NCBI GenBank assembly: GCA_963969395.1
Contig: OZ017804.1
Span: forward strand, 17,050,001 to 17,114,000
Origin: Pseudoscleropodium purum
Taxonomy: Eukaryota > Streptophyta > Bryopsida > Hypnales > Brachytheciaceae
Direction: 5' to 3'
Length of the DNA: 64,000 nucleotides
Under the pieces are notes generated by a model. That model made no database searches and was not told where the DNA came from. It saw only the letters and a program-made list of their open reading frames with translations. Below, piece after piece: positions 1 through 10,830 of this stretch (the stretch's first letter is position 1; every line of letters starts with the position of its first letter). The position numbers were made by a program, and so were the translations under genes.

Positions 1-2
1 TC

Positions 3-977
3 TTTGTCTTACTAGGTGTGATTTGTATTTTGATTGGAATCTACACATTGCTTGCTTCATTATCGGTAATTGAACTAATCAATAGGTACGATACCTTTTG
101 TATCATGAAATATGCAATGCCACAAAGTCCATTGATAACAAAAGAGGAAAAATCTACATTCATGCAAGCATATAACAAGCAAAAAAATTGCACAATTATT
201 ATGGATGTGCCGAAATTCATGAAGCAACCCATCTATGTTTATTATCAACTTGGAAACTATTTTCAAAACCATCGAAGATACGTAAAGAGCAAGAGCGAAC
301 GGCAACTCCGAGGTCTTTCTGTTTCAAGCTCAGAGCTCAAAGACTGCAAACCAGAAGATATGGTTAATGGACAAATCATTATCCCATGTGGTTTAATTGC
401 ATGGAGTCTTTTCAATGACACTTTTGAATTCTCCACCAATGGTTTTTCCACTAAGAATGGTACCATCTTTGTCAATCAAACAACCATCTCATGGAAGAGT
501 GACCGGGAAGAAAGATTTAACAACACTATGTTTCCATCAAATTTTGTCAATAACAATAGGACAACATTTGCCAATGCTTCGCAAATTGGAGGAGGTTGGT
601 TAAATGAGAGTTTGCCATTGAATAAAAATGAAAATTTGATGGTTTGGATGCGTACGGCTGCACTTCCAACATTTCGAAAGATTTATGGTCGGATTGAAAC
701 AGACTTACAACCTGGTACAAAATTGACAGTTAATATAAATAACTTATACAATACATATGGCTTCAATGGGAGCAAGAAGCTTATTCTATCTACCACAAGT
801 TGGATTGGTGGCAAAAATGACTTTTTGGGTTTGGCATACATTGTAGTAGGTTGTATTTCTATTCTCATGGGAATGATATTTTTGTATGTACATAAGAAGT
901 ATCCAAGGCCATTGGGAGATGCGTCTTATCTTTCATGGATGCGGAAGAGTGCAACTCCAGTTACATTGACAAATTAA
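3..977 (+). CDS. ALIS: ALA-interacting subunit (CDC50/LEM3 family), 3' part
   Basis: This is the beta subunit of P4-ATPase phospholipid flippases, which helps the flippase leave the ER and move lipids between membrane leaflets. The frame is open from base 3, so the true start lies upstream of the window; GTG at 18 is not a start. Family landmarks include NRYDTFC near the start, YVYYQLGNYFQNHRRYVKS, IIPCGLIAWSLFND, ISWKSDREERF, VWMRTAALPTFRKIYG, LSTTSWIGGKNDFLG, a second membrane segment (FLGLAYIVVGCISILMG) and the C-terminal PRPLGDASYLSW. The four lumenal cysteines of the family are present, with several N-x-S/T sites. The first membrane segment is only partly in the window. About 325 residues are visible without an intron, against roughly 350 for a complete family member. 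Identification is very secure. Whether this copy is a normal gene or a retrocopy cannot be told without the upstream part. Confidence 0.95.
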   Translation, partial: FVLLGVICILIGIYTLLASLSVIELINRYDTFCIMKYAMPQSPLITKEEKSTFMQAYNKQKNCTIIMDVPKFMKQPIYVYYQLGNYFQNHRRYVKSKSERQLRGLSVSSSELKDCKPEDMVNGQIIIPCGLIAWSLFNDTFEFSTNGFSTKNGTIFVNQTTISWKSDREERFNNTMFPSNFVNNNRTTFANASQIGGGWLNESLPLNKNENLMVWMRTAALPTFRKIYGRIETDLQPGTKLTVNINNLYNTYGFNGSKKLILSTTSWIGGKNDFLGLAYIVVGCISILMGMIFLYVHKKYPRPLGDASYLSWMRKSATPVTLTN

Positions 978-3900
978 GATTCCAAAGTCCTTTATTTTTT
1001 ATTTAATGTTGCATGTTTGATTAGTGAATATAATGGTAATGATACATATTGTAAAGAAGAATTGTAATTTGAGTAAGATTCTAGGTATTGCTAATATTAT
1101 TCAATAATTGAGTGCAATTTTTGGAATTTGGAGAAGCCAATAAATTAAGACTTTAAAGATAGATTGTTACTTAAGTTGGAATGCCTTGTAACATCAATAT
1201 AGTTGAATGTATGTTTAGATTACTAGGTTATAGGTCAATATTTGATGTAGTTGGATGAGGTAAAAAACTACTCACATACCACATGTAAATCACAAGCTCA
1301 TAAAAAAACAAACCAGAAAGAATATATAGGAAATAAAATCTTCAATAAAAATAACAACTAAGTGCAATTGAATAAAATATTGGCATTAATGTTAATTATT
1401 TTGAGAAATATTATTTGTTGGCTAGACTTAATGAATACACTTGACTAACAAAAATAAGCAATCCTACTTATAATTTAATTGAAAATACAATAATACCTTT
1501 GGCAAAATATGAAATTACAATCATGCTAATTTTACCTCATATTGATGTCCTCTAATGGAAAATTAGTGTATTATTGATTTTTTCCTCTCACTACAAATGT
1601 AGACAAATATGGTAAAAGAAATCAAACCAAAGCAAGCAAATTATTTAGGACCAATAATTTGTACTTTTCAATGAAAAATAAGCACAAATAGTAAGTGAAT
1701 GAGATACAAGTGGTGAAAAAAAATCACAAAATTAAAGATGATGTACTCATTTTAAATTCAAAATGAACTCACTATCACCCGCAAACATTAAAGACATGCA
1801 AAAAGCATGTATTTTAGACCTAAATATTTAGGAAACTACTACAATATGAAAGCTCAAATAAAAAATAGAAATCCATCCAACATCAAGAGAATATGATTAT
1901 TGACAAATACATCCGAGCAATGTAAAAACTATCAATGCATTTCCATAAAAACAAGACGAAAGATTAGTTTGCTTAACCACATTTTGTCATATGTTCTTTG
2001 TGCAAGCTCTTTTGTCAATCAAATGCAACCAAGTGAGTAGAATTAGGCCTATCAAAGTCCAAAAAATATTAAATTTTAAAATGAACAAGTAGAATGAAGT
2101 CTTCCAGAAATATAAACGAAGGTTTGATTCTTGAGTTATTTTATTAGTAAGATAACAACACCTAATTTTAACCCCTTTCTATAATTGATTCCTCTAGATT
2201 CTTCCTTAAAATGTACTTTCACTATTCATGAAAGTGTAGAATTGATTTAGAATTATCTATTTTTAGCACTTTGAAAATTCATAGTTTCTTCATGCAGTGC
2301 CCAAAAAATACATTTTAAGAGAATTTAGAATACTTTTTTGACTACCAATTAGACCCCACAAAAAAAAATTCAATGTGATAATGAGAACCATGTTGAATTG
2401 GTTAATTGAATGATTTTGGGTGTAGTTACTTTAATGTAGAAGTGGTAAAGATGTAGATGAGGATGTGGAAGGCTAAACTCTTTTTTGACCAAGCAAATCT
2501 TAACTGCAATCTTGGGATTTGATTTTACTACAACCCCTACAAATTGTACAATGATATAATTTGTTAATGGCCCACATGTAATAAAAGAGAATGAAGAAAC
2601 ATAGAAGTGGTTGTCTAATACATGTTTAGCAATATAATTATCCATCTAGCAAAGATGATTCAAGAACTTGGCCTACAATAATAAGGTGAAAACATCCAAA
2701 ACTAACAAAATAAGCAAATTTGTGTAGTTGGAGACACCTTTTCTAAGAAAGAACAACAATTTAATAGTATTGGCAATTGAAATCCATGAATTTTCAGAAA
2801 ATTAAAAATTAAACTTTTTGGATAAGAAATGTAATTTCAATAAATGTTCAAAGCAGAATCCCCTAGGCAACAAAAACCATCACATAGCTTAATCATAAAA
2901 CCAAAATTTACATAAAGAATCAACAACTAACCAATCAAAATTAATTGCATAGACAATTTAATTGTACTTTGGAGGACACTTTAAATAGAAGTTTATTTAT
3001 CATGTATAGATACAAGGATAGTATTGAATGTTTTAACCTTAATAAGATTCACAATAAACATTTTTTTTTTTCAACTAGTCTTTTATTTGATTCCAGTTTT
3101 TTTTATAGGAAATACAAGACTCATTTTCACAAACACATGATTACCAACAACACAAGTTGTAATAGAATTGAATGGAAGTCTATTGTTGTTTAGTTATTCT
3201 ACACTTCATAATTGTATAATGGGCAAACACTTAGCAATCTGTAATTGGCCTTGTAATATTTGTATTATTAGTGCACTTACAAAAGTCAATATAGAATGAC
3301 CAATTGGTTTCAAGAAATAATCACTACCAAAATATGGAGTATTAGATCTCCTAGAGAATTAAAAAGTTTGCTTTGGGCTTTTTTTTCAGAATTAAGTAGG
3401 CATTTATAGTGTCAATACTTGAGATTAAATTGCGAAAATGGCTCATATACACTTATAAAAAAGCTTACATTAAAAAAATGAAATTGAAATTGAAATATTT
3501 TTAAATAAGATGTAGGTCCATCTATGATTATCATGTCAATCAAGGCTACTTCCAAAAAAATGCCAAGGAGAAGGAAAAGATTGCTCCCCTTGAATTAAAC
3601 AAAATGCAAGCCATTGCCTTTAAGAATATCTATACATCAAATGCCTACTTGCAATCTTATATTTCATGTAAAGATTATGTTTTCTAGGATTCTACAAAAA
3701 AATTTAAACTTTTAGTGCACATTGTGCTCATAGGGATATTATTACTTAAATTGGCAGATTGAAACAAGTTTTGTAATGGGATTCCTATGAAATTAAGGAC
3801 AAAAAAAATGACTCATAAAAACCTTAAATTATAGATTAGCTACATTATATTTTGGAATTTGAGAAAAAATTATATTGCCAAGAATTTTGGAATTTAAAAA

Positions 3901-4105
3901 AATTCTATCAAAACTGTTTCAAATTAGCTTTTAAGTTGAAGTTAGAAAGGAAAATAAATCACATATCAATAGGAAAAAGAATATAAGTCTAATTTTCTTA
4001 TACTCAGGCCTTACATTATCAGAGTATTTTTTTATTAAAATGTTTGAAAATATGAATGCAGATTTAAAGTGTCAAAATTGTTATTTAAAAGTATTTCATG
4101 TTTTG
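978..4105. other. AT-rich intergenic DNA
   Basis: I see no convincing coding frame, RNA gene or terminal repeat here. The first few hundred bases presumably hold the 3' UTR of the ALIS gene. Short open frames near 2370-2645 and 2945-3193 have no recognisable motif and look like chance frames in AT-rich DNA. Confidence 0.6.
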
Positions 4106-4113
4106 ATTAAATA
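4106..4113. repeat. Left 8-bp target site duplication of the giant element
   Basis: ATTAAATA directly precedes the terminal CAGGGTTGA and is repeated exactly at 27660-27667, directly after TCAACCCTG. An 8-bp duplication is typical of hAT transposition. Confidence 0.9.
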
Positions 4114-4262
4114 CAGGGTTGACACGACGTCCGGACGCGGACGTTGTGTCCGCAGCGTTCGCTGACATTCGCGGTCTCGGCGGACGCAGCGCAGCGTCTG
4201 CCGGGACCGCCCCATCCGCCTGTTACCCCGTCCGCCCTGTCCGCCTTGCCCCGCGGTCACTC
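4114..4262. repeat. Left terminus and subterminal GTCCGC-rich array
   Basis: CAGGGTTGA is followed by a GC-rich stretch full of GGACG, GTCCGC and CCGCC words. The same left-end sequence appears in the MITE at 22176 and, inverted, at the right end of the nested element (15970-16080). Subterminal arrays of short words are commonly transposase binding sites in hAT elements; that role is inferred here. Confidence 0.75.
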
Positions 4263-4658
4263 CTTTAATCTTTAAACAATTAAATGTTAAATGAAGTGCA
4301 ATGGTTCGCGATTTGTTATTAAAACAATGTCTCTTATAATTTGAAAGATTATAAAGTTTGACCATGAGTCTATGATAGTCTTGAAACTATGAAAAAATTC
4401 CAATTCATTTTCAGAAGGCAAACTAAAAAAGTTTGTAACTTCAAATATATATATATATATACTATTTAAAAAATCAAGATCAACACAAATACAAACATAA
4501 TCAATATGGGCAAAATGTATTGAATTTAATATAGAATACCATACATTGTGCACATTTGGCTAATTGCACATATAATTTTTTTCATTCCAATTCTATATTT
4601 CTAAACTAATTTTTAATGCCTATATAACCTATTCAACTACTACTTCTGCACTACCAAT

Positions 4659-6152
4659 CTAATATAAATGGCGGAAATGTTCATCTGGCATCGGCCAACG
4701 ATATGTATTAGAAAATCGCGTAATTACATGGGCCAAACTAGTATTTTCATTGTCAGTCTTCGAAGAAATGCGCTTCAAGTAAGCATAAAACACTTTTGCA
4801 AAGTCATGAAAGGCAAATTGTGTCGCACTAGGTGTTTTAAATAGCACGTTGAAATACGCCTCTGACATGTTGTTTCCATTCATTCGTCGAGTAATTTTTC
4901 GAATGGCATATTCTTCCGACTTACGTGAATACATCGGAATGACTTCTACATCTGCACCTGCTTTATGCAAATATGCAATACGTGGATTCACCCACCATCT
5001 CCTCTACAAAGTCTGTTTCATCTCATCTGTTGATGTGAATGTGTACAAAGACTTCATTGGCTGAAAAGCAAAGGTGGTCATGCCTCAATCGCAAACTCCA
5101 ATGTACACATGTGACTCATCCTCTGGAAAATGCAACAAGATGTTGTCCGGAGAAAGATCATTGTCCAAATGTCCAGCAAGATGCACTGTATACATTATAT
5201 GCATAAAGGTCCATGTCAGCTCCGTGCGCTTCTTCCGATATTGCCCTAAACGGTGAGCTTTTACAACCTCCTCTTCGGTTGGATTCGTATACATCAAACG
5301 GATTTGAATGTTGTCTAGAAAGTCCTTATCCATATTCAACATTTGTCGAAGAGTTCCACCGTTCCACCAATACGCATAACCTTCACACGTCGTTCCGTGC
5401 ACCACAGCAAACCGTATCACACCCGCGTGTGGAATTCAAATAGCCATTGATTCGTTTTGATGTTTTAACTTTGCAAGATCGGGTCGAGTTTGGTGATGAA
5501 TGGATTTCTTTGCCGCAAATTTCCAATAAGGAAGTATTCTTGGACATCCTTCAATACGGACCTTTCGAATCATTGCATATCCACCTCTCATCGTTCTATC
5601 ATCAACAGCAATCACGCGTGCTGTATCTGGAAGTGCTATGAAGTGCTGTTTGTTCCTTTTCGCTTCGGCAACCCCATCATTGCTTTTTCACCAAGCAATC
5701 GAACCAATTCGATTGTGCCTTTTGGCGAATGGAGTACATCGCCCCCTAAATAAGTCCGCTTTCAGAATCACTTCTTCAAACTGTGCGTTATTGGGTTGAT
5801 ATTCCTTACCATATTTAACCAAAATGACTTTGGAATTCCACAAAGCGTCATGAACCTCATTCTCCAAACATTTGGTGAAGTGCGTTTTATGCATTTCGTC
5901 ATGCCACTTTGCCACATTCAATGCATCCAACAACATCTGTGTCATGTCTACCTTGAATTTAGACACGCACTCCTCTTGATATCTGATGTACTTATTGTCT
6001 AAAGACAATGTTGTTTCCGATTCATAAAATTGAACGATGCACTCGATCATGAATTTTTTGCATTCTTCCGAAGGACTTTGGCGAGCTACCTCCAAGTTTG
6101 ATGGTCCCTCTCCATGTTTAAGCTTTGCAACCTTCTTCTTCCCGTTCGGCAT
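4659..6152 (-). pseudogene. Kinase-like passenger gene of the giant element, copy A
   Basis: A single 498-codon frame runs from ATG at 6152 to the stop at 4659, broken only by in-frame stops at 5688-5690, 5421-5423, 5085-5087 and 5004-5006, with no frameshift. The part after about residue 180 reads as a protein kinase fold: GGYAMIRKV like the first strands with the ATP-binding lysine, GVIRFAVVHGTTCEGYAYW and NGGTLRQML like the hinge region, a catalytic loop DNDLSPDNILLHF, and a DWG-type magnesium motif whose Trp codon is now TGA. The first 150 residues (KKKVAKLKHGEGPSNLEVAR onward) are not recognised. The gene points toward the left terminus. Copy B at 14115-15586 is closely similar. In copy A the HxD histidine codon reads Asp. 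Kinase-like structure is fairly sure; substrate and activity are unknown. Confidence 0.75.
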
Positions 6153-6339
6153 CGTGACAAATGAAACTGATATAGATGAAATTTTCTAATTTAAATGTGA
6201 ATTCACACGCAAGTATTAAAAAAATTAGCAACAAGGGGGCCCCAATAAACCACTCTTGCCTTGCCTCGGAAAGGAGCCAATGGAGGATGAATCACCAAGC
6301 TCTTCGCTCCACCTTGCATTCACAAGAGGCAAAGTAAAA

Positions 6340-6436
6340 GTGACAATGCGGACGGCCCGTCCGCCCCATCGGACGGCCACGGGCGGACAAATCTGGCGTC
6401 TGCTTGATCGGACGAGCAGCGGCGGACGGCCCGTCC
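6340..6436. repeat. GTCCGCC/GGCGGAC array beside kinase copy A
   Basis: Dense GGACGG, GTCCGCCCC and GGCGGAC words lie between the kinase 5' flank and the nested insertion. The array continues on the other side of the nested element at 16089-16155, where it stays collinear with the equivalent region of the nested element itself. Confidence 0.75.
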
Positions 6437-6444
6437 GCCCCATC
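6437..6444. repeat. Left target site duplication of the nested element
   Basis: GCCCCATC precedes CAGGGTTGA at 6445 and matches ACCCCATC at 16081-16088 in seven of eight positions, at exactly the expected distance from the terminus. Confidence 0.75.
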
Positions 6445-6600
6445 CAGGGTTGATGAATCTCTACGTCCGCCCCAAAATAGCGTCCATGCGTCTGGACGTT
6501 TGGACGCACGGACGCTAGCAGACGCAGTGTCCCTCCCGCCGTCGGAAGGCGAACGCGTAGGGCCAGGCGGACGGGCGGGGCGGCTTAGAAAACCCGTTTT
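6445..6600. repeat. Right-type terminus of the nested element
   Basis: Read on the minus strand this is the same terminal sequence as 27560-27659: GTCCG words, CTATTTTGGGGCGGACGT, then GAGATTCATCAACCCTG. A GC-rich subterminal array extends to about 6590. Confidence 0.8.
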
Positions 6601-7113
6601 GGGTTTTTTGTTTTGATTGTTTTTACCAATGAGAGATTGAGAGTGAAGTCATTTTGATTTTGATTTTTCTTATATTGCAATTGCGATTCAATAGAGTTGT
6701 ATATCACTATTTATGTAAAAGCTAAAATATGAAATATATTTTTAATTTTTTTTGTTGAATTTCATTTTGATTTAGAAACAAAATCACTTTAAAATCTAGC
6801 GAGATGTATATCATCAATAAACAAACAATTTTATAATAAAATGATTGAAGAAACCATTGTCATTTGTCAACATGAGCTCCATATATCATGAGCAACTAAA
6901 CAATTAAACATCTAAATTCACATCTCCACAATTCCTATGGACGCCAATCCACATCTCCTCTAACCTCAGCCCCACTACTCTCTCCTACAGCTCTCCGTTC
7001 AAAATCTTCATTATCGGAGTCATCTTCATTGTTGGAATCAAGTATCGTTGTCTCCTTCAAGTCTTCTCTCGAAGTAGGTTTACTCCCTTCTTTCGAATTT
7101 AATTTTTCTTTTT
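6601..7113. other. 3' flank of the transposase, no gene seen
   Basis: AT-rich sequence separates the terminal array from the reading frames upstream. I see no coding frame or RNA gene. It may hold the transposase 3' UTR. Confidence 0.5.
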
Positions 7114-7787
7114 TTACTTTGATAGAATGATTAAAGGCTTTTGAATAGGAACCTTTCTTTTCTTTCTATTTGACAAAGTAGCAACATTTTCATCAAGAGG
7201 GGTCCTATTCTTCACTGGAAAGATAGCAAAAGGTTGCATTTCTCTTTTCGCTTTCAACTTACTCGATTCTTGAACCATCAATCTCGATGTAGGGTCGACA
7301 TGTCCATGAACGGTTATCTCCACTTTGGCTTTCTTTTGAAGTAATAGAGTGCCGTTTGTTGATTTGATGGGTTCTTGCGCCATTCCTTTTTCTAAAATGC
7401 GAGCATGCAAAGATGCCAATGACATCCAATTACTATCCGTATCACTTAGGCTTGTAGGTGATGATGCTACTTTCCGTAGATTACTGCTTGTAGAAATTTC
7501 TTTGGAAATGTTCACTAGGCGTTTTCCATATCCAAAGCTTTGAGAATCATTCAATCGTGTGCTAACAGACTTCAACGGTATTGGTGGAAGAGCACTAGAT
7601 CTCGGTACTTCAAAAATTGACTTCATTGGCTCTTTTCCTTTATCATTCTTTACAATTGCTGAATTTGTGACTGCCATCCCAACTGAATCACTATTTTTCT
7701 GTACCCCAATATTTGGTTCCCTCTCATCACCACTATTATTGCCACATCTTTTGAAACATCCACCTCTATGACCGCATCTTCTCTTTT
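7114..7787 (-). pseudogene. Unidentified frame downstream of the hAT transposase
   Basis: An open frame of about 220 codons lies directly downstream of the transposase stop, in another frame. The upstream 30 codons include a cysteine-rich patch, RRCGHRGGCFKRCG, resembling a small zinc knuckle. The ATG-started part (7677 to 7114) is rich in Ser, Lys and Thr and ends in a basic stretch, NRKKRKVPIQKP, that could serve as a nuclear localisation signal. It may be a separate accessory protein, a further exon of the transposase, or the transposase C-terminus moved out of frame by an indel between 7787 and 7835. I do not recognise the family. Confidence 0.4.
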
Positions 7788-7834
7788 GTTATTTCCTTGC
7801 ACTACATTTAATACTACAGATGGAGATTGAGAAA

Positions 7835-10312
7835 TTAAAACTTCTTCATTCTCCCATCATCACCAATAGCATTCTCATTGATTTTCACTTCTTTGGCAAT
7901 AGCGTTTGCCTTTTCCGATAGAATGTTTTCGCTATTCAAGAATCCCATTCCATTGCAATATGCAGTTAAAGAAGGTAGATTCTCCTGTACCTCTACATTG
8001 TCCTCGTCTTCACAAAAGGTATATGCATCGTTTGCATTGTCGGGAATGACATCCTTGCGGTTTAGATGATAATCATGCGTATCATTCATCAAATCGGAAA
8101 AGCCTTCCATAACGTCTTCATCTCCCCATGCTGTCGCACGATTGAAGTCATCTCCACCATCTACAGCTGAAAGGGCCCTTTCCAAATCCTCGTCATCATC
8201 GTCTTCTAACGTGGGTCTATCTGAATCATCTGATTCCATCGGATCCACATTATCATTATACCATTTTTTTTCATCTTTTTCCTTCGATGCGTTTAATACT
8301 TTGGAATTGGTATACACGTACACCAAATCCGCTGCTCTCTCCGGCTTCAATTTATTTCGAGATTTGTTGTGAACAAAAGAATAGTTGCTCCAATTCCGTT
8401 CACATGAAGATGATGACACCGGTTGAGCCAATATTCTCTTCGCTAATGGAGCTATAAACTTGCCACATGCACCTTCAAAATCCCACCAAGCATGTGCGGA
8501 CAACATTTGATCTCCCGGATTCAACATATTGTGGAATGGAGGTTCCTTATGTCGAAAAGCTACAAATTCCTTCACTACTACTGCATATTCATCCAGTTTA
8601 CATATTCTCTCCAAAACTTTCTTACATCCTGACATTGCATCTGCATCATCCGCTAGTTCTTTGTCATGAAGAAGGTATGGATTCAAAAGAGCTGCAGCTG
8701 ATTGGAGATTGTTGTCCACCATTCTTCTTCGGGCATAAAAAGACTGTACCAATGGAATTGCAAGTTCTTCTAGCAAACAAAATGGTGGATTTTATAATCC
8801 GTTCACGTGCTTCTTTAACTTCCTCATGATATGCAACACCTTCCCCATGCATGGTGATTTTGAATCCAAATCGCGGAGTGCACATATGATTGGTTCAACC
8901 ATCTCCACATAATTGATGGACCGATTCCAAAAATGGTCATCAAGAACAATTTTCTTCACCACTAAGGCCAAGTCTTTTGGTTGGACTTTGGCTCCACGTT
9001 TCTTCTTGAGAGTATGTACAAACTCAACCCATTGCGGATCTACCACCGTTTGTTCCAATGCTCCTCTCAATTTTGTCAAACGCTCCATCATGATAAATTT
9101 AGAGGCGAACCTTGTATCCCCAGGCATCAAGAGACCAAGATTTGGCGAATACTTTCGCAATAGAGCTAGCGGCATATGTCTCTTCCTGATAAATTTAGCT
9201 ACAAGAACTCTTTTATCCAATTTGGAAGCAATCCGTTTCTGTGCAGCCCAATCCTTCAACAACAAATTCAATGCATGTACCACGCACCTTTGGTAAAAAA
9301 TATGAGGATATTTTGCAGATATTACATCTCATGCGGACGGATTCACGGGAGCATTATCCGTAGTTATTAACACGACGTTCTTGGACCCCACTTGTTCAAT
9401 GAACTTTTCCAACACAGCTGCCAAGTACTCTGCATTTTTTTCACAACCACTTGTATCCACAGATCCAAGAAATTCTTCACCTGCGGATGATACAAGCATG
9501 ACATTGATGAGAGGTCGATTAGTCACTGAGCTCCATTCATCAATGGACAATGTTGCTCCAAATTTTCGAATGCTATCTTCGGTCCATGCATTCAACTGTG
9601 TCTGAATGTTGGTCTTCGCCTCATTCAACAATTTGTACCGAAGTTCGTGGTATGAGGGAGGAATGTATGGCCTATCGAACGCAGCCGTTTTCTTCATTGC
9701 TTCCTTAAAAGCTGGATTTCGAGCCACGGAAAATGGTATGTTCGCCGAATAAAAAAAATTTGCCCACACTAAATGTAATTTGCGTCTATGACCTTCTTCA
9801 AACCCATTCAGTAAGCTGCCTTGCCTCTGAGGCCTAGAACTTGATGCCCTCGGGGTTTTAAGTTCACCAGAAGCTTCCGTACTCAAAGTCATTTCAGTTG
9901 TGGCACATACCATTGATACCAATTCTTTGGACGCTGGACAAGAGTCTTCGTGGTCAGAATGCGACACAGCCTTTTCGGCCGAAAACTCTTGGACATCTGA
10001 AGGGTCAGGGTTGCCATCCACATTGTCCATTACAACGCGTTTAGGAAAAACTCCTTCGCAATGCCGAAATAAATCTCGAACTGCCATTGATAATCGTGGA
10101 CAAAGGCTCACCGCTTTATCACGTACACCTCCAGGCCCAGAATAGCCTAAGTGGCTGAACATACGGCTGAGCTTCCTTGACATGCTTGCTTTGTAAAGCC
10201 TACATTTTACTTTACCACCCTCTTGCACACTAAACCAAGGAGAAAAATCCCCCGTTGGTTTGGCCACCATACTGATAAGTGTATGTTTTACCTCAATTTC
10301 AAAAGAAACCAA
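7835..10312 (-). pseudogene. hAT transposase (BED finger, DUF659, hAT dimerisation), broken by two stops
   Basis: One frame of 826 codons runs from 10312 to 7835, with in-frame stops TGA at 9329-9331 and TAA at 8792-8794. Residues about 23-75 resemble a BED zinc finger (PWFSVQEGGKVKCRLYK), though the second metal cysteine appears as Tyr. From about residue 190 comes the DUF659/RNase H-like part: FYSANIPFSVARNPAFKEA, LSIDEWSSVTNRPLINVML, NVVLITTDNAPVN, then HALNLLLKDW and GDTRFASKFIMMERL. Residues about 600-680 hold the hAT C-terminal dimerisation motif (WWDFEGACGKFIAPLAKRIL, SSSSCERNWSNYSFVHNK), followed by an acidic tail. The length suits a plant hAT transposase. It points toward the right-type terminus of the nested element. 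As it stands it encodes only fragments. It is the only transposase found in the whole composite. Confidence 0.92.
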
Positions 10313-10559
10313 TAAAATGTTTTAAATTTGAAACCCACAATGTGACAATGTATACAATATCAATGAAATTAGTCACACAAAGCTTTGAAAATCAAAGCCC
10401 CCGTCCACCGAACTATGCATTACCAAGCAAGAGACTCAATAAATTGAAGCTCATAGCCCTTGGAAATCTTAGCGTTCGATTTTTCGAGAGTGAATACCAA
10501 AGCTTCTCTTCTAACATTTATAGTCCCCTCCAAAAAAATTAAAGGTTCATTTTTAGGGT

Positions 10560-10830
10560 TTCCATTCAAAAACAAGCAACGGCCCGGACGGGGCTGAAGC
10601 GGACGGGTGGACGGGGCAGACGGGGCGGATAGGGCGGTCGGACGGGGCGGTCGGGCGGACAGGCCAGACGGGGCGGACGGACGGGTCGGATGGGCGGACG
10701 GGGTGGTCGGACAAGGCGGTCGGACGGGACTGTCCGCACTGTCCGCCTTCCGACGCCGTCCGCGCTTTGAACACACCGACCGCCCCACTTAAACACTGAC
10801 CGCCGACGGCGTCCGCCCAACTGTCCATTG
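10560..10830. repeat. GTCCGCC/GGCGGAC array upstream of the transposase
   Basis: A dense array of GGACGGGGCGG and GGCGGAC words sits at the junction of transposase and filler. Its outer part (10730-10830) is the inverted counterpart of 23260-23350 in the giant element. Long open frames read through it on both strands, but they are Arg/Pro-rich repeats of the array and are not counted as genes. Confidence 0.75.

Noticed and set aside
4446..4462. TA dinucleotide run, and similar runs near 12730-12760 and 21025-21060
   Set aside because: Ordinary microsatellites in AT-rich DNA with no sign of function.
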